A DNA stretch of 14,295 nucleotides, from NCBI GenBank assembly GCA_020346805.1, contig CP070790.1, positions 1,780,345-1,794,639 on the forward strand, in the 5' to 3' direction. Source of the DNA: Planctomycetota bacterium (GTDB lineage Bacteria > Planctomycetota > Phycisphaerae > UBA1845 > PWPN01). Numbering within the stretch: position 1 is the first letter of the stretch; each line of letters opens with the position of its first letter. Made by a program: the position numbers and the translations under genes. The notes below the pieces were generated by a model, which saw only the letters and a program-made list of their open reading frames with translations, searched no databases and was not told the origin of the DNA. Positions 1-7,429 of the stretch are shown here, piece by piece.

Positions 1-232
1 AGTCGTTAGCGCTGCCATCGTTGAACTTGATGTTATTGGGCAATGGAACCGAAGGCTTGTCAATTAGAGTGGTGGCACCGTGCGTTATTTTGATGCTGAA
101 TGATCCCCAGGGTCCGCCAGGCAGGGCGCCCCGGATTTCTCCAACGTCGGCCATTGCCGGCTGGGCTAGAACTACTGCTAAAATTAATGATGCGCATACC
201 CCAAAACTCGAAGTGTACTCTCTCCCGCTCAT
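1..232 (-). CDS. Exported protein, N-terminal part only (runs off left edge)
   Basis: An open frame reads from an ATG at 232-230 to the window edge without a stop (77 codons plus one base). It is preceded by a purine-rich Shine-Dalgarno-like run (GGGAGAGAG, 4 nt upstream). The first ~28 residues form a classic Sec signal peptide: a charged start (MSGREY), a hydrophobic core (LILAVVLA) and an AMA|D cleavage site near residue 28. The visible mature part (ADVGEIRGALPGGPWGSFSI...) is rich in Gly, Pro and Asn and matches no family I recognise. Secreted planctomycete proteins often begin this way, but whether this one carries a cell-surface domain or a PEP-CTERM tail cannot be judged from the fragment. 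It is divergent from the secreted beta-helix gene at 809. The signal peptide supports a real gene rather than a chance frame; the function is unknown. Confidence 0.7.
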   Translation of the reverse strand, partial: MSGREYTSSFGVCASLILAVVLAQPAMADVGEIRGALPGGPWGSFSIKITHGATTLIDKPSVPLPNNIKFNDGSAND

Positions 233-808
233 TTTCTCTCTCCCAATTTAAAAGGTTAACTATTTAAAAGTGCAGTTCTCAAACTGCTCCTTTACTCTCT
301 CTAGCCGTCCATTATAACAAATATGGCTTACTGATTCTTGACCTGACCGGTCGAAAAATCGACTGTTTATTATATTTTTTATAAATATTTAAAGCAAGGG
401 TTATAGGGCGTTAGGCAATTATATTGATTAATTTATTTAGTTAACATCTTATTTCCATTAGGTTTATGTTGATAATTAGTGTTTACTTAGGTATAGTCCT
501 AATACTTACTTTATCGAATTGTTACATTTATTCGCTTTTATATCTGGGCCAAGGTTTTTGAGTTCATGTCTTTGACGGGAAAACGTGTTAGCTCGTCTTT
601 GCTGCTTGTTAGCCACTAAACATTTTCAGTTTTAAGCATCCCTCTATAACGTACCGACCGATACCATCTCCGGTAGGCATGGAAGCTATTATTGCGGCCT
701 CCCCGGATGGGGAATACGGGCATATCAGGAAGAGGCCCATAACCAAGCGATTATCAACAAAGGTTTGTATTATCCGTATTCTGCGGAACACAGGGGGGAA
801 GTCATCGT
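233..808. other. AT-rich divergent intergenic region
   Basis: This 576-bp spacer separates two divergently oriented exported-protein genes and must hold the promoters of both. Roughly 360-560 is strikingly AT-rich. A small inverted repeat TTAGG/CCTAA lies near 488-505. No open frame here has a plausible start, ribosome binding site and protein-like composition. The plus-strand frame starting at 679 overlaps the start of the 809 gene and looks like a shadow. I could not single out a convincing -35/-10 pair because the AT content makes weak matches common. Confidence 0.5.
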
Positions 809-3052
809 ATGCAGTTATCAATCCGTTTGGGGCGGACCTGTGTAGAAATTCTATCGGGGTTACTGCTGATCAGCATGGTTATATCAGCGCAATCGGCAGG
901 GGCGCATGGTCCGTCTACACACCTGAATTCGGATCAGAATAAAATTCTTCGCATCATAGTTAATAGCAAACTAGGGCGGGTGTCCGATAATCCTACGGTG
1001 ATCACTCTTGCCGATGCGTTGGCTCAGGCGGCAAATGACTCGGGAATTAACGTGATCGAGTTTGATCCGTTGGTTTTTCGTAACCGACCGGCAATTATTA
1101 AGTTTGTCGAGCCTATTGTGGTGGAGGGTAATATAGCCGGCCACGATCGCATTGATGGTGGTAATGCCAAGGTCCCGATAATTCTTGATATGTCTGGCTG
1201 TAACGACGCCGGTATTGTGGTTGCTGGGCAGCAACATTTAACTTTATCCCGATTAACCGTTCGTGGGGGGCGACAACGAGCCATACTGGTCAAGGCTCAC
1301 GGTCAAGTCAACCTTGAGCATGTGACTGTCTGTGACGCTGGCGGGCCGGGATTGGCTTTGTTCGATGAGGCAAGGGCTTCAATTCAAGTAAGTAAGTTCA
1401 CTAGTAATCGGACGCACGGCTTAGAACTACATGGGGAATCGAATGTTTTACTTAACAACGTTGACCTTCTAAGCAACGGACAATCAGGGATAGCGGAATT
1501 TGACCGCTCGTCTGTTTTAGCGGTTGGTTGTCGGTTCGATGCCAATGGTCAATGGGATGTTGTCCTGGCCGAGGACAGTCGGGCCCAACTGACTGATTGT
1601 CTGCTGCGCTCTTCGCAATTTGCCGGTGTCGACGTTTGTGGTTCAGCTTCGCTTCGGCTGGAGGATTGCAGGATTGAAAAGGGCCGGCGTTTCGGCGTCT
1701 TTGCGACGGGACAGGCAAATATCGAATTGAGCAAGACGCATATTCAGGGACATGGCAGCAGGGCGATAGAACTGCAGGATCGGGCGGTATTGAAATTATC
1801 CGAATCGCGCATTGAAAACAACGATGACTACGGTGTCATCCTTTTTGGAGAATCGCAGATTGATGCCGTCAAAACCGTTGTAGTCGGCAATGCCGCCCAT
1901 GGGATCAGCTTACGCAATCGATCGAGTGGGCGGTTTGTTGAATGTCTGTTTGCGGGCAATCGTTATAGCGGTATCGGGTGTCTGGACGCTGACGAGGGAG
2001 GGGAGGTCAGCGCCACCCGATGTTTATTTAGGCAAAACGGCATGAGGCCGATTTATCGCGGGCCTTTGCATATCAATCCGTTGGTACCAACCCCGCTGAG
2101 GATTAATGGAACAATGGTCATTTGTCGGGCCGATATCGGTGCAGCCATAGAGTTATATTTGGATCGTGCCGGTGAGGCGGCTGGATATCTCAAGACCGTT
2201 CGAGCCGATGGGCAAGGTGAGTTCCGGATTGATTGCCGGGATGTTCCCGCCGGATTGGTGATGACTGCTGCAGCCACTGTTAACGGTTCGACCAGTGAGT
2301 TCAATGTAGTGGCCGGCAATTCAACCGGTCCAGTGGTCGGTGCATTGCTGGGCAAAACAGGTCGGCTATCGGATGAGGGGGGCGAAGCGAATCTTGATGT
2401 ATTGTTGCGGCGATGGAAGCCGGGCACACATATCATTTTTAATGTTACTAGTATTCCCAGTACGGATGTCGAACGGTATATGCGGTATCTTATCGAACGA
2501 ATTAATGACTGGACGGCGGGTTCGATCACTGCGGAGATCAGGTTCGGAAAACTTCAAAAAAATCCCCAAGGTTCGGTAATTATTCCCATTCAATACTTGT
2601 CGGCCGACTCACCACAGTTGATGGGCCGTGGAGGGGTGACCTATATGAGGTGGGATGCCGCCGGTTTCTTTATGCGGCCGATGGAGATCATGTTGGCGGT
2701 GAGTGCAGATCGGGGCGATGTCTGCCCACGTGTTTTCGCTCATGAGGTGGGTCATACCCTGGGCCTGAGCCACGCCCGGGTAGGTCTGCTTTCCCGTATG
2801 CAGGGTTCTATTGCTTCGGATGAAAAGTTTGTTAATGATTTTTCGCCAATGCTGACCTATTATGATGTTTTGGCTTTGCAGATTTTATATGGTCCGCGAA
2901 ACAAGTTGCGGACCACATTACGAGACTTGGTTGAGCAAGGAGCCATTGCCTATGGTCGCGTCACTAAAGTAGCTACCGTCGAAAATGAATCTACTCAATC
3001 CGTTTTCGGTTCTGCGACCGATGAAGCGGCAGCACCAAAATCTGGAAACTAA
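809..3052 (+). CDS. Secreted right-handed beta-helix protein with C-terminal zinc metalloprotease (matrixin-like) domain
   Basis: This 747-residue protein starts at an ATG 8 nt after a strong ribosome binding site (GGGGGGAA at 793-800). Residues 1-32 form a signal peptide (core ILSGLLLISMVIS, cleavage near SAGAHG). Residues ~60-130 resemble the leading segment of CSLREA-type beta-helix proteins (TLADALAQAAND, then FDPLVF and IDGG) but lack the CSLREA motif itself. Residues ~140-415 contain about ten rungs of roughly 23 residues, each with a G-[VIL] turn followed by a cysteine- or asparagine-ended strand, typical of right-handed parallel beta-helices. Residues ~428-503 form a small all-beta domain ending in a TSEF motif, often seen after such helices. 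Residues ~535-697 form a zinc-protease domain with HEVGHTLGLSH at 645-655 (HExxHxxGxxH, three His ligands and the catalytic Glu) and a candidate Met-turn SRMQGS around Met664. This fits the M10/matrixin group of metzincins. The protein probably acts outside the cytoplasm; its substrate is unknown. The fold and protease calls are firm; the biological role is not. Confidence 0.88.
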   Translation: MQLSIRLGRTCVEILSGLLLISMVISAQSAGAHGPSTHLNSDQNKILRIIVNSKLGRVSDNPTVITLADALAQAANDSGINVIEFDPLVFRNRPAIIKFVEPIVVEGNIAGHDRIDGGNAKVPIILDMSGCNDAGIVVAGQQHLTLSRLTVRGGRQRAILVKAHGQVNLEHVTVCDAGGPGLALFDEARASIQVSKFTSNRTHGLELHGESNVLLNNVDLLSNGQSGIAEFDRSSVLAVGCRFDANGQWDVVLAEDSRAQLTDCLLRSSQFAGVDVCGSASLRLEDCRIEKGRRFGVFATGQANIELSKTHIQGHGSRAIELQDRAVLKLSESRIENNDDYGVILFGESQIDAVKTVVVGNAAHGISLRNRSSGRFVECLFAGNRYSGIGCLDADEGGEVSATRCLFRQNGMRPIYRGPLHINPLVPTPLRINGTMVICRADIGAAIELYLDRAGEAAGYLKTVRADGQGEFRIDCRDVPAGLVMTAAATVNGSTSEFNVVAGNSTGPVVGALLGKTGRLSDEGGEANLDVLLRRWKPGTHIIFNVTSIPSTDVERYMRYLIERINDWTAGSITAEIRFGKLQKNPQGSVIIPIQYLSADSPQLMGRGGVTYMRWDAAGFFMRPMEIMLAVSADRGDVCPRVFAHEVGHTLGLSHARVGLLSRMQGSIASDEKFVNDFSPMLTYYDVLALQILYGPRNKLRTTLRDLVEQGAIAYGRVTKVATVENESTQSVFGSATDEAAAPKSGN

Positions 3053-3076
3053 GACTTTAAGAGGTTAACGAATTAA

Positions 3077-3922
3077 TCAATTATCCGGCCAGTGGCCGGT
3101 GAAGATTTCTTCGGCCGGTCCGGTCAGGTAAACGTGGTTATCGTCCACTCGCCATTCGAGTTGCAAATCGCCGCCCGGTAGATGGGCGGTTATTTCTCGC
3201 TCGGTGCGGTCGGTTAATACGCCGGCCACACACACGGCCGCCGCCCCTGTGCCACAGGCTTGTGTTGGCCCACTGCCCCGTTCCCAGATCAACATAGTAA
3301 TTTCCTTGGGATTATGCACTTTGACGAAATGGACATTGGTTCGTTCGGGGAACATGGGATCATTTTCCAATCGCGCTCCCTCGCTGGCCAGTATTATGGG
3401 GGTGAATATGTTTAGCGGCGCGCCGTAAATTACCGCATGGGGATTACCCATCGAGACACAAGTCATTTGTGCTTCGTGTCCAAGGATCCGTATTGCATGA
3501 TCAACCATCTGTTCCGGCGATAAAGTGGTCGGCAGATCCTCCGGTTTCAGGCCGGGCTCGCCCATATCCACTCGGGCCAGCTTCATGGTCCCGTTTTCAA
3601 TAGTCATGTCGATGGTGAGCACGCCGGCGTCGGTTTCAATTTTCAACGGATTTTTTTTGGCCAGCCCGCGATCGTAAATGTATTTGGCCAGGCAGCGGAT
3701 TCCATTGCCGCACGTCTGGGCCCGCGAGCCGTCCAGGTTGTACATTTCCATACGGGCATCCGCTACCTGCGACGGACAGATCAGAATCAACCCGTCACTG
3801 CCCACGCCGGTGTTGCGGTCGCTGATTGCCCGAGCCACGGATGGAGCGTCCCCGACCCGCTCCTCGAAGCAGTTGATGTAGATATAACAGTTGCCGATAC
3901 CATGCATTTTCGTAAATTTCAT
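3077..3922 (-). CDS. dapF: Diaminopimelate epimerase
   Basis: DapF converts LL-2,6-diaminopimelate to the meso form in the cytoplasm, feeding lysine synthesis and the peptidoglycan peptide stem. At 281 residues it has the normal family length. The N-terminus MKFTKMHGIGN is the family signature. The two catalytic cysteines are present in their motifs: Cys71 in TCGNGIRC and Cys223 in ACGTGAAA. Other family motifs are MGNPH (158-162), TNVHFV (195-200) and WERGSGPT (213-220). One oddity is GNCYIYI at the substrate loop, where most family members have GND; Cys12 is clear in the DNA. There is no good Shine-Dalgarno sequence before the ATG, which fits the very close promoter at 3931-3959. Its 3' end converges on the beta-helix gene with a 24-bp gap. 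The identification is secure. Confidence 0.97.
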   Translation of the reverse strand: MKFTKMHGIGNCYIYINCFEERVGDAPSVARAISDRNTGVGSDGLILICPSQVADARMEMYNLDGSRAQTCGNGIRCLAKYIYDRGLAKKNPLKIETDAGVLTIDMTIENGTMKLARVDMGEPGLKPEDLPTTLSPEQMVDHAIRILGHEAQMTCVSMGNPHAVIYGAPLNIFTPIILASEGARLENDPMFPERTNVHFVKVHNPKEITMLIWERGSGPTQACGTGAAAVCVAGVLTDRTEREITAHLPGGDLQLEWRVDDNHVYLTGPAEEIFTGHWPDN

Positions 3923-3930
3923 GATTTACG

Positions 3931-3959
3931 ATTATACTACCGGCAGTGATAGCTGTCAC
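3931..3959 (-). promoter_or_regulatory. Sigma70-type promoter for dapF, possibly giving a leaderless mRNA
   Basis: Read on the minus strand, GTGACA (3959-3954) and a perfect TATAAT (3936-3931) are separated by exactly 17 bp. Transcription would be expected to start about 7 nt downstream, near 3924, while the dapF ATG begins at 3922. The predicted leader is therefore only a few bases long, in line with the missing Shine-Dalgarno sequence. The start site is inferred from spacing. Confidence 0.6.
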
Positions 3960-3996
3960 GGTTTGCCGGAGTTCTGTTGATTAAAGGGTATATGCG

Positions 3997-5094
3997 ATGA
4001 CTTCTCCATTTGGCGTCTTGGACCATCTTTGGCAGTACAAGAATTTCAGAGCAGCGCGCGAAAGCAGCTACGACCGTCGCGGGCGCAATGATGATTTTGT
4101 AACCATTGAACCGGGCGAGACCAAGACTATTGCCGACATTAACGGCCCGGGTGTTATCAGCCACATCTGGTTTACCGTCAACTGCCGGGACGAACAGTAT
4201 TTGCGCAAGCTTCTGCTACGCATTTATTGGGATGGACAACCAAAGCCGTCGATTGAAACACCACTCGGTGATTTTTTTGGCTTGGGGCATGCCTATAGTA
4301 CGAGTTATCAGTGTGCGTTTTTCAGTACCAGTGCTGCGGAAACCATCCGTGGCGGATCGGTGGCCATGAACTGTTGGTTACCCATGCCTTTTAATAAACA
4401 TGCCCGAGTTGACATAGTTAATGAATGTGAGACCGAATCCGTCCGTAGGTTTTATTATTACATTGATTACCAAACCTACCCGTCGGTATTAGGCGAAGTT
4501 CCTTATTTACAGGCCCATTGGCGGCGGGAAATGCCCACCGACGGTTGGACCGGTAAGGGCAGCGTTTGGGGTACGCGCGAGCATATAAGCCGCTCGGACG
4601 GTCCGGATGGTGCCAACCTGAGCGATGCAGGGAACTATAAGATCTTGCAAACAACGGGTCGTGGACATTATATCGGCTGTAATTTGTCGATTCGCAGTCT
4701 CTCTCACGGTTGGTGGGGCGAGGGGGACGACATGATATTTGTAGATGGTGAGCCCTGGCCGCCTTCGCTGCACGGGACGGGTACGGAGGATTATTTTTGC
4801 CATGCCTGGGGGATGCAGGACAATGCCTATTTATACCACGGTGTAAGTCTTTGGGTTCCTGCTTTTGCCGGGGTGCCTTTTCCTGCCGACTATCGTGGTC
4901 TGTGGACGGTTTATCGTTATCACATTGTCGATCCAATTCCGTTTACCAAGAGTATCCGGGTGTCAATCGAGCATGGCCATGCCAACGACCGCTCCGACGA
5001 CTTATCGAGTGTGGCCTATTGGTATCAGTCTTTCCCCGCTCCTGAACAGCCGCCCATGCCGCCGGTTAAGGAGCGTCTGGGTTACGATGGTTAA
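3997..5094 (+). CDS. DUF2961 family protein (glycoside hydrolase family 172-like)
   Basis: This 365-residue protein carries the DUF2961 hallmarks: an N-terminal GPGVISHIWFTV motif (50-61), PLGDFFGLGH (89-98), the GEGDDMIFVDG segment (241-251), GTGTEDYF (260-267) and a closing SSVAYWYQ (337-344). DUF2961 is the core of GH172, whose characterised bifidobacterial member acts on alpha-D-fructofuranosyl linkages and difructose dianhydride. Two conserved acidic residues, Glu242 and Glu264, are 22 residues apart and are the likely catalytic pair; this assignment is an inference. I see no signal peptide, so it may act in the cytoplasm. The ATG at 3997 follows TTAAAGGG at 3981-3988. The gene is divergent from dapF and convergent with the Gfo/Idh oxidoreductase at 5124-6344 (29-bp gap). 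The natural substrate here cannot be read from sequence; family specificity is wider than the one characterised enzyme. Confidence 0.9.
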   Translation: MTSPFGVLDHLWQYKNFRAARESSYDRRGRNDDFVTIEPGETKTIADINGPGVISHIWFTVNCRDEQYLRKLLLRIYWDGQPKPSIETPLGDFFGLGHAYSTSYQCAFFSTSAAETIRGGSVAMNCWLPMPFNKHARVDIVNECETESVRRFYYYIDYQTYPSVLGEVPYLQAHWRREMPTDGWTGKGSVWGTREHISRSDGPDGANLSDAGNYKILQTTGRGHYIGCNLSIRSLSHGWWGEGDDMIFVDGEPWPPSLHGTGTEDYFCHAWGMQDNAYLYHGVSLWVPAFAGVPFPADYRGLWTVYRYHIVDPIPFTKSIRVSIEHGHANDRSDDLSSVAYWYQSFPAPEQPPMPPVKERLGYDG

Positions 5095-5123
5095 CCTGTT
5101 GGCCGACTCGCTTGCGGTTGATA

Positions 5124-6344
5124 TCAGGTCTTTCGATCGGAATCGGCTTTTCTGTCGAAGCTGGGTACTTTCATCTGCTCGCCGCCGGCTAAGGCGCTCT
5201 TGTGGGCAACAATCCCGGGAACGGTCATGGCCAGAGATTCATATACGTCGACAACCGGCTCTCGATCTTCGATAAGCGCGGAGATGAATTCGTGGGTTAT
5301 GAATGTATGTGAGCCGCCATGTCCGCTTTCGTGACGTAATGATTCGGGCAATCGCTCCCAGTAGCTGGGTACCTCTTTCCACTTTGGTGCTTTCCGGCCT
5401 TGAATTCGGAATGGCTGTCCTCCCGAACCAGGCATGTAGAAGGCCATTTTGGTTCCAAACCACTGGGCCCGCTCCCCGTGGGCCACGCCGTCCCAAATAA
5501 CGTTACATCTACATATGTGTCCCTTGTCGGTCTTGAAAAGTGCGCACTGGGAACTGAAGGGATTCTGGTATACGTTATTCCTGTTAAGATAATCGAGCTT
5601 GTCAGGGGCGCTCCATCCCAAACAGGAAACTTCAGTAAATCGTTCCTCCGTGACACCCACAACATATCCGGTTGAGTGGGTAGGGTAATGCATTGGTGGA
5701 AAACCATATCGCCAAGTACGTTTTCCTTTGTAGAACAGCAGACTATTGCTTAGCTTGGTTGTAAATGGGTGGTAATATTCCACTTCGCTATAAAACAACT
5801 CGCCGAACTTGCCTTGCCGAAATAGTTCGCGGGCCGCAATGGCATAAGATCGGTAATAACTGGTTTCCGCCATCATGTATTTACGGTCGGTACGTTCCTT
5901 TATTTCCCGCAGCTGCTGGGCATCTTCCAGGCTCGTGGCTGCAGGAACGGCGGAGATTACGTGTTTGCCCGCTTTCATGGCCAGCACACAATGATGAACG
6001 TGATCGGGGGCGCCGGTAAAGACGGCGACGGCTTCAATATCTTTGTCCAAAATGAGTTTTTCGAGCGATTCATATGACCGGTCACATATATATACTTTCA
6101 TCAATTTGTCGCGCCGATCGGATCGTAGATCGCTGACCGCATGAACGATGCAATTGGGGTGTTTGTGCCATTGAAATGAAGCACCGAATCCGCCGCCGAC
6201 CACTCCGATTTTTATCTTACGATCTGATGGTAAAGCTTGGCCGGTTGATATTGAGTTCTGCGAGCCGATCATTGCACCGGCCATGACAGCCTGTCCGGTT
6301 TTCCCCATGAAAGAGCGTCGAGATAATGTCTTGGATTGGTCCAT
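5124..6344 (-). CDS. Tat-exported Gfo/Idh/MocA family oxidoreductase
   Basis: The chosen ATG at 6344-6342 is preceded by AAAGGAT seven nt upstream and gives a 406-residue protein. An in-frame ATG 11 codons further up has no such site and would put extra residues before the export signal. The N-terminus has a twin-arginine motif (SRRSFMG, 8-14) and an Ala/Gly-rich hydrophobic stretch to about residue 37, so it is predicted to be exported folded with its NAD(P) cofactor. The Rossmann motif GVVGGGFGASF lies at 47-57, followed by the typical APDHVHHC and GKHVISAVPAA (127-136). In the classical family that last motif is EKP and supplies a catalytic lysine; here it reads AVP. The family oxidises or reduces sugars, inositols and related compounds. 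Planctomycetes carry many Tat-exported copies of unknown substrate. It converges on the GH172-like gene, hinting at a shared carbohydrate substrate. Family assignment is firm, substrate unknown. Confidence 0.93.
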   Translation of the reverse strand: MDQSKTLSRRSFMGKTGQAVMAGAMIGSQNSISTGQALPSDRKIKIGVVGGGFGASFQWHKHPNCIVHAVSDLRSDRRDKLMKVYICDRSYESLEKLILDKDIEAVAVFTGAPDHVHHCVLAMKAGKHVISAVPAATSLEDAQQLREIKERTDRKYMMAETSYYRSYAIAARELFRQGKFGELFYSEVEYYHPFTTKLSNSLLFYKGKRTWRYGFPPMHYPTHSTGYVVGVTEERFTEVSCLGWSAPDKLDYLNRNNVYQNPFSSQCALFKTDKGHICRCNVIWDGVAHGERAQWFGTKMAFYMPGSGGQPFRIQGRKAPKWKEVPSYWERLPESLRHESGHGGSHTFITHEFISALIEDREPVVDVYESLAMTVPGIVAHKSALAGGEQMKVPSFDRKADSDRKT

Positions 6345-6401
6345 ATTCAGATCCTTTATAGAATGTAAACAGGGCATTTTATTTATAGACAGTATCGTTT
6401 A

Positions 6402-6430
6402 TTGTCTTTTGGTCAAGCATTGTGAATAAT
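6402..6430 (+). promoter_or_regulatory. Candidate sigma70 promoter for the MBL-fold gene
   Basis: TTGTCT (6402-6407) and AATAAT (6425-6430) are separated by 17 bp. A start near 6437 would give a leader of about 26 nt containing the AAGGAG ribosome binding site at 6451-6456. The match is moderate and lies in AT-rich sequence. Confidence 0.4.
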
Positions 6431-6462
6431 TATGCTGTACGGTCAAAACCAAGGAGTATATT

Positions 6463-7131
6463 TTGAGTGATTCTTTGTTGAATATTGAAACGTTTGTTGA
6501 ACCGAATTTTGGCGAAAATGCATTTGTGATTAGCACTACTGATGAGAGAGGGGGAAAAGTAGGCTGGGTGATTGATCCCAGTTTTCCACCTCAGGTGAAT
6601 CAGTTGTTGGAGTATATCTACCAACAGGCCATTGGGATTGAGAAGATAATCTTGACCCACGGTCATGCCGATCACATTGCGGGACTGGATTACGTTTATC
6701 AGGCTCATCGGGAGGCCGGGGTTTTGATAGGCAAAGGCGACAAATCGATGCTGGCCGATGCGAATAAAAATCTTTCCGGCCCTTTTGGGATGCCTTTGGT
6801 TCTGCAAACCGAGGCTGACGAGGATCTGGAACCTTCCATGTCGTTAATCCTTGGCCAGACTACATGGAAGGTACTGGATACCTCAGGACACTCGCCCGGC
6901 GGCCGATCGCTATACTGTGCCGATGCCGGTGTGGTTATTGTGGGGGACGCCTTATTTGCCGGTAGTATCGGCAGAACCGATTTCCCGGGTTCCGATCACC
7001 AGCAATTGATTGCTAATATCCGCAACCATCTACTGACCCTCCCTGATGAAATTAGGGTATATACCGGCCATGGTCCCGTAACTTTTATTGGAAATGAACG
7101 AAAGTCGAATCCATATCTATCCGACGGGTAA
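6463..7131 (+). CDS. Metallo-beta-lactamase-fold hydrolase, glyoxalase II-like
   Basis: This 222-residue protein has the complete di-zinc ligand set of the glyoxalase II branch: THGHADH at 65-71 (His66, His68, Asp70, His71), His143 in GHSPGG, Asp162 in VGDALF and His203 in TGHGP. Such enzymes hydrolyse thioesters such as S-lactoyl-glutathione or related metabolites in the cytoplasm. The length is close to the short YcbL-like group that lacks the C-terminal substrate-binding domain of classical glyoxalase II, so the exact substrate is open. Translation most likely begins at the TTG at 6463, since AAGGAG sits at 6451-6456 with a 6-nt gap and no ATG or GTG is better placed. It is divergent from the oxidoreductase gene, 118 bp away. 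Confidence 0.9.
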   Translation: MSDSLLNIETFVEPNFGENAFVISTTDERGGKVGWVIDPSFPPQVNQLLEYIYQQAIGIEKIILTHGHADHIAGLDYVYQAHREAGVLIGKGDKSMLADANKNLSGPFGMPLVLQTEADEDLEPSMSLILGQTTWKVLDTSGHSPGGRSLYCADAGVVIVGDALFAGSIGRTDFPGSDHQQLIANIRNHLLTLPDEIRVYTGHGPVTFIGNERKSNPYLSDG

Positions 7132-7429
7132 AAAGTAGGCTTTGAGCGTGGCTGCTGGTTTGCGCATAGGCATTTCCCTAGGTAAATCAGCTATCAAATC
7201 ATTTCCGGACGTTGTAGAAAACAGCCACGCAGGGTGCATAGAATTTAATGCAGGCATCGGCTAAAGGCCTTCAGGACATATGGGCCTAAAAAGCGGACTG
7301 ATAATAGTCATAAGTACGTTCTCTGATATTTAATGCCGCACTCGGGAAGAGAATCTCGTATGTAGTCGCGGCAACTCGGATGCGGCGGGCAAACAAGCCG
7401 CGAGGGGGGCCGGGAAGCGGGCGGAAGTG
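7132..7429. other. Gene-free leader region with inverted repeats
   Basis: About 298 bp lie between the MBL-fold gene and the zinc-ribbon gene, with no supported open frame. A perfect 9-bp inverted repeat GCGTGGCTG (7146-7154) / CAGCCACGC (7222-7230) encloses a 67-nt loop that itself holds the imperfect palindrome ATTTCCCTAGGTAAAT near 7172-7187. A smaller AGGCC/GGCCT pair lies near 7265-7296. No convincing intrinsic terminator for the upstream gene is visible. It could be a structured 5' leader or an operator region; nothing decides between these. Confidence 0.35.

Noticed and set aside
679..942. Plus-strand 87-codon frame upstream of the beta-helix gene
   Set aside because: It overlaps the well-supported start and signal peptide of the 809 gene in another frame, has no good ribosome binding site and resembles no protein family.
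2053..2529. Minus-strand 158-codon frame inside the beta-helix/protease gene
   Set aside because: It is fully inside a real gene on the opposite strand, and its Ser/Pro/Arg-rich sequence is typical of antisense shadow frames.
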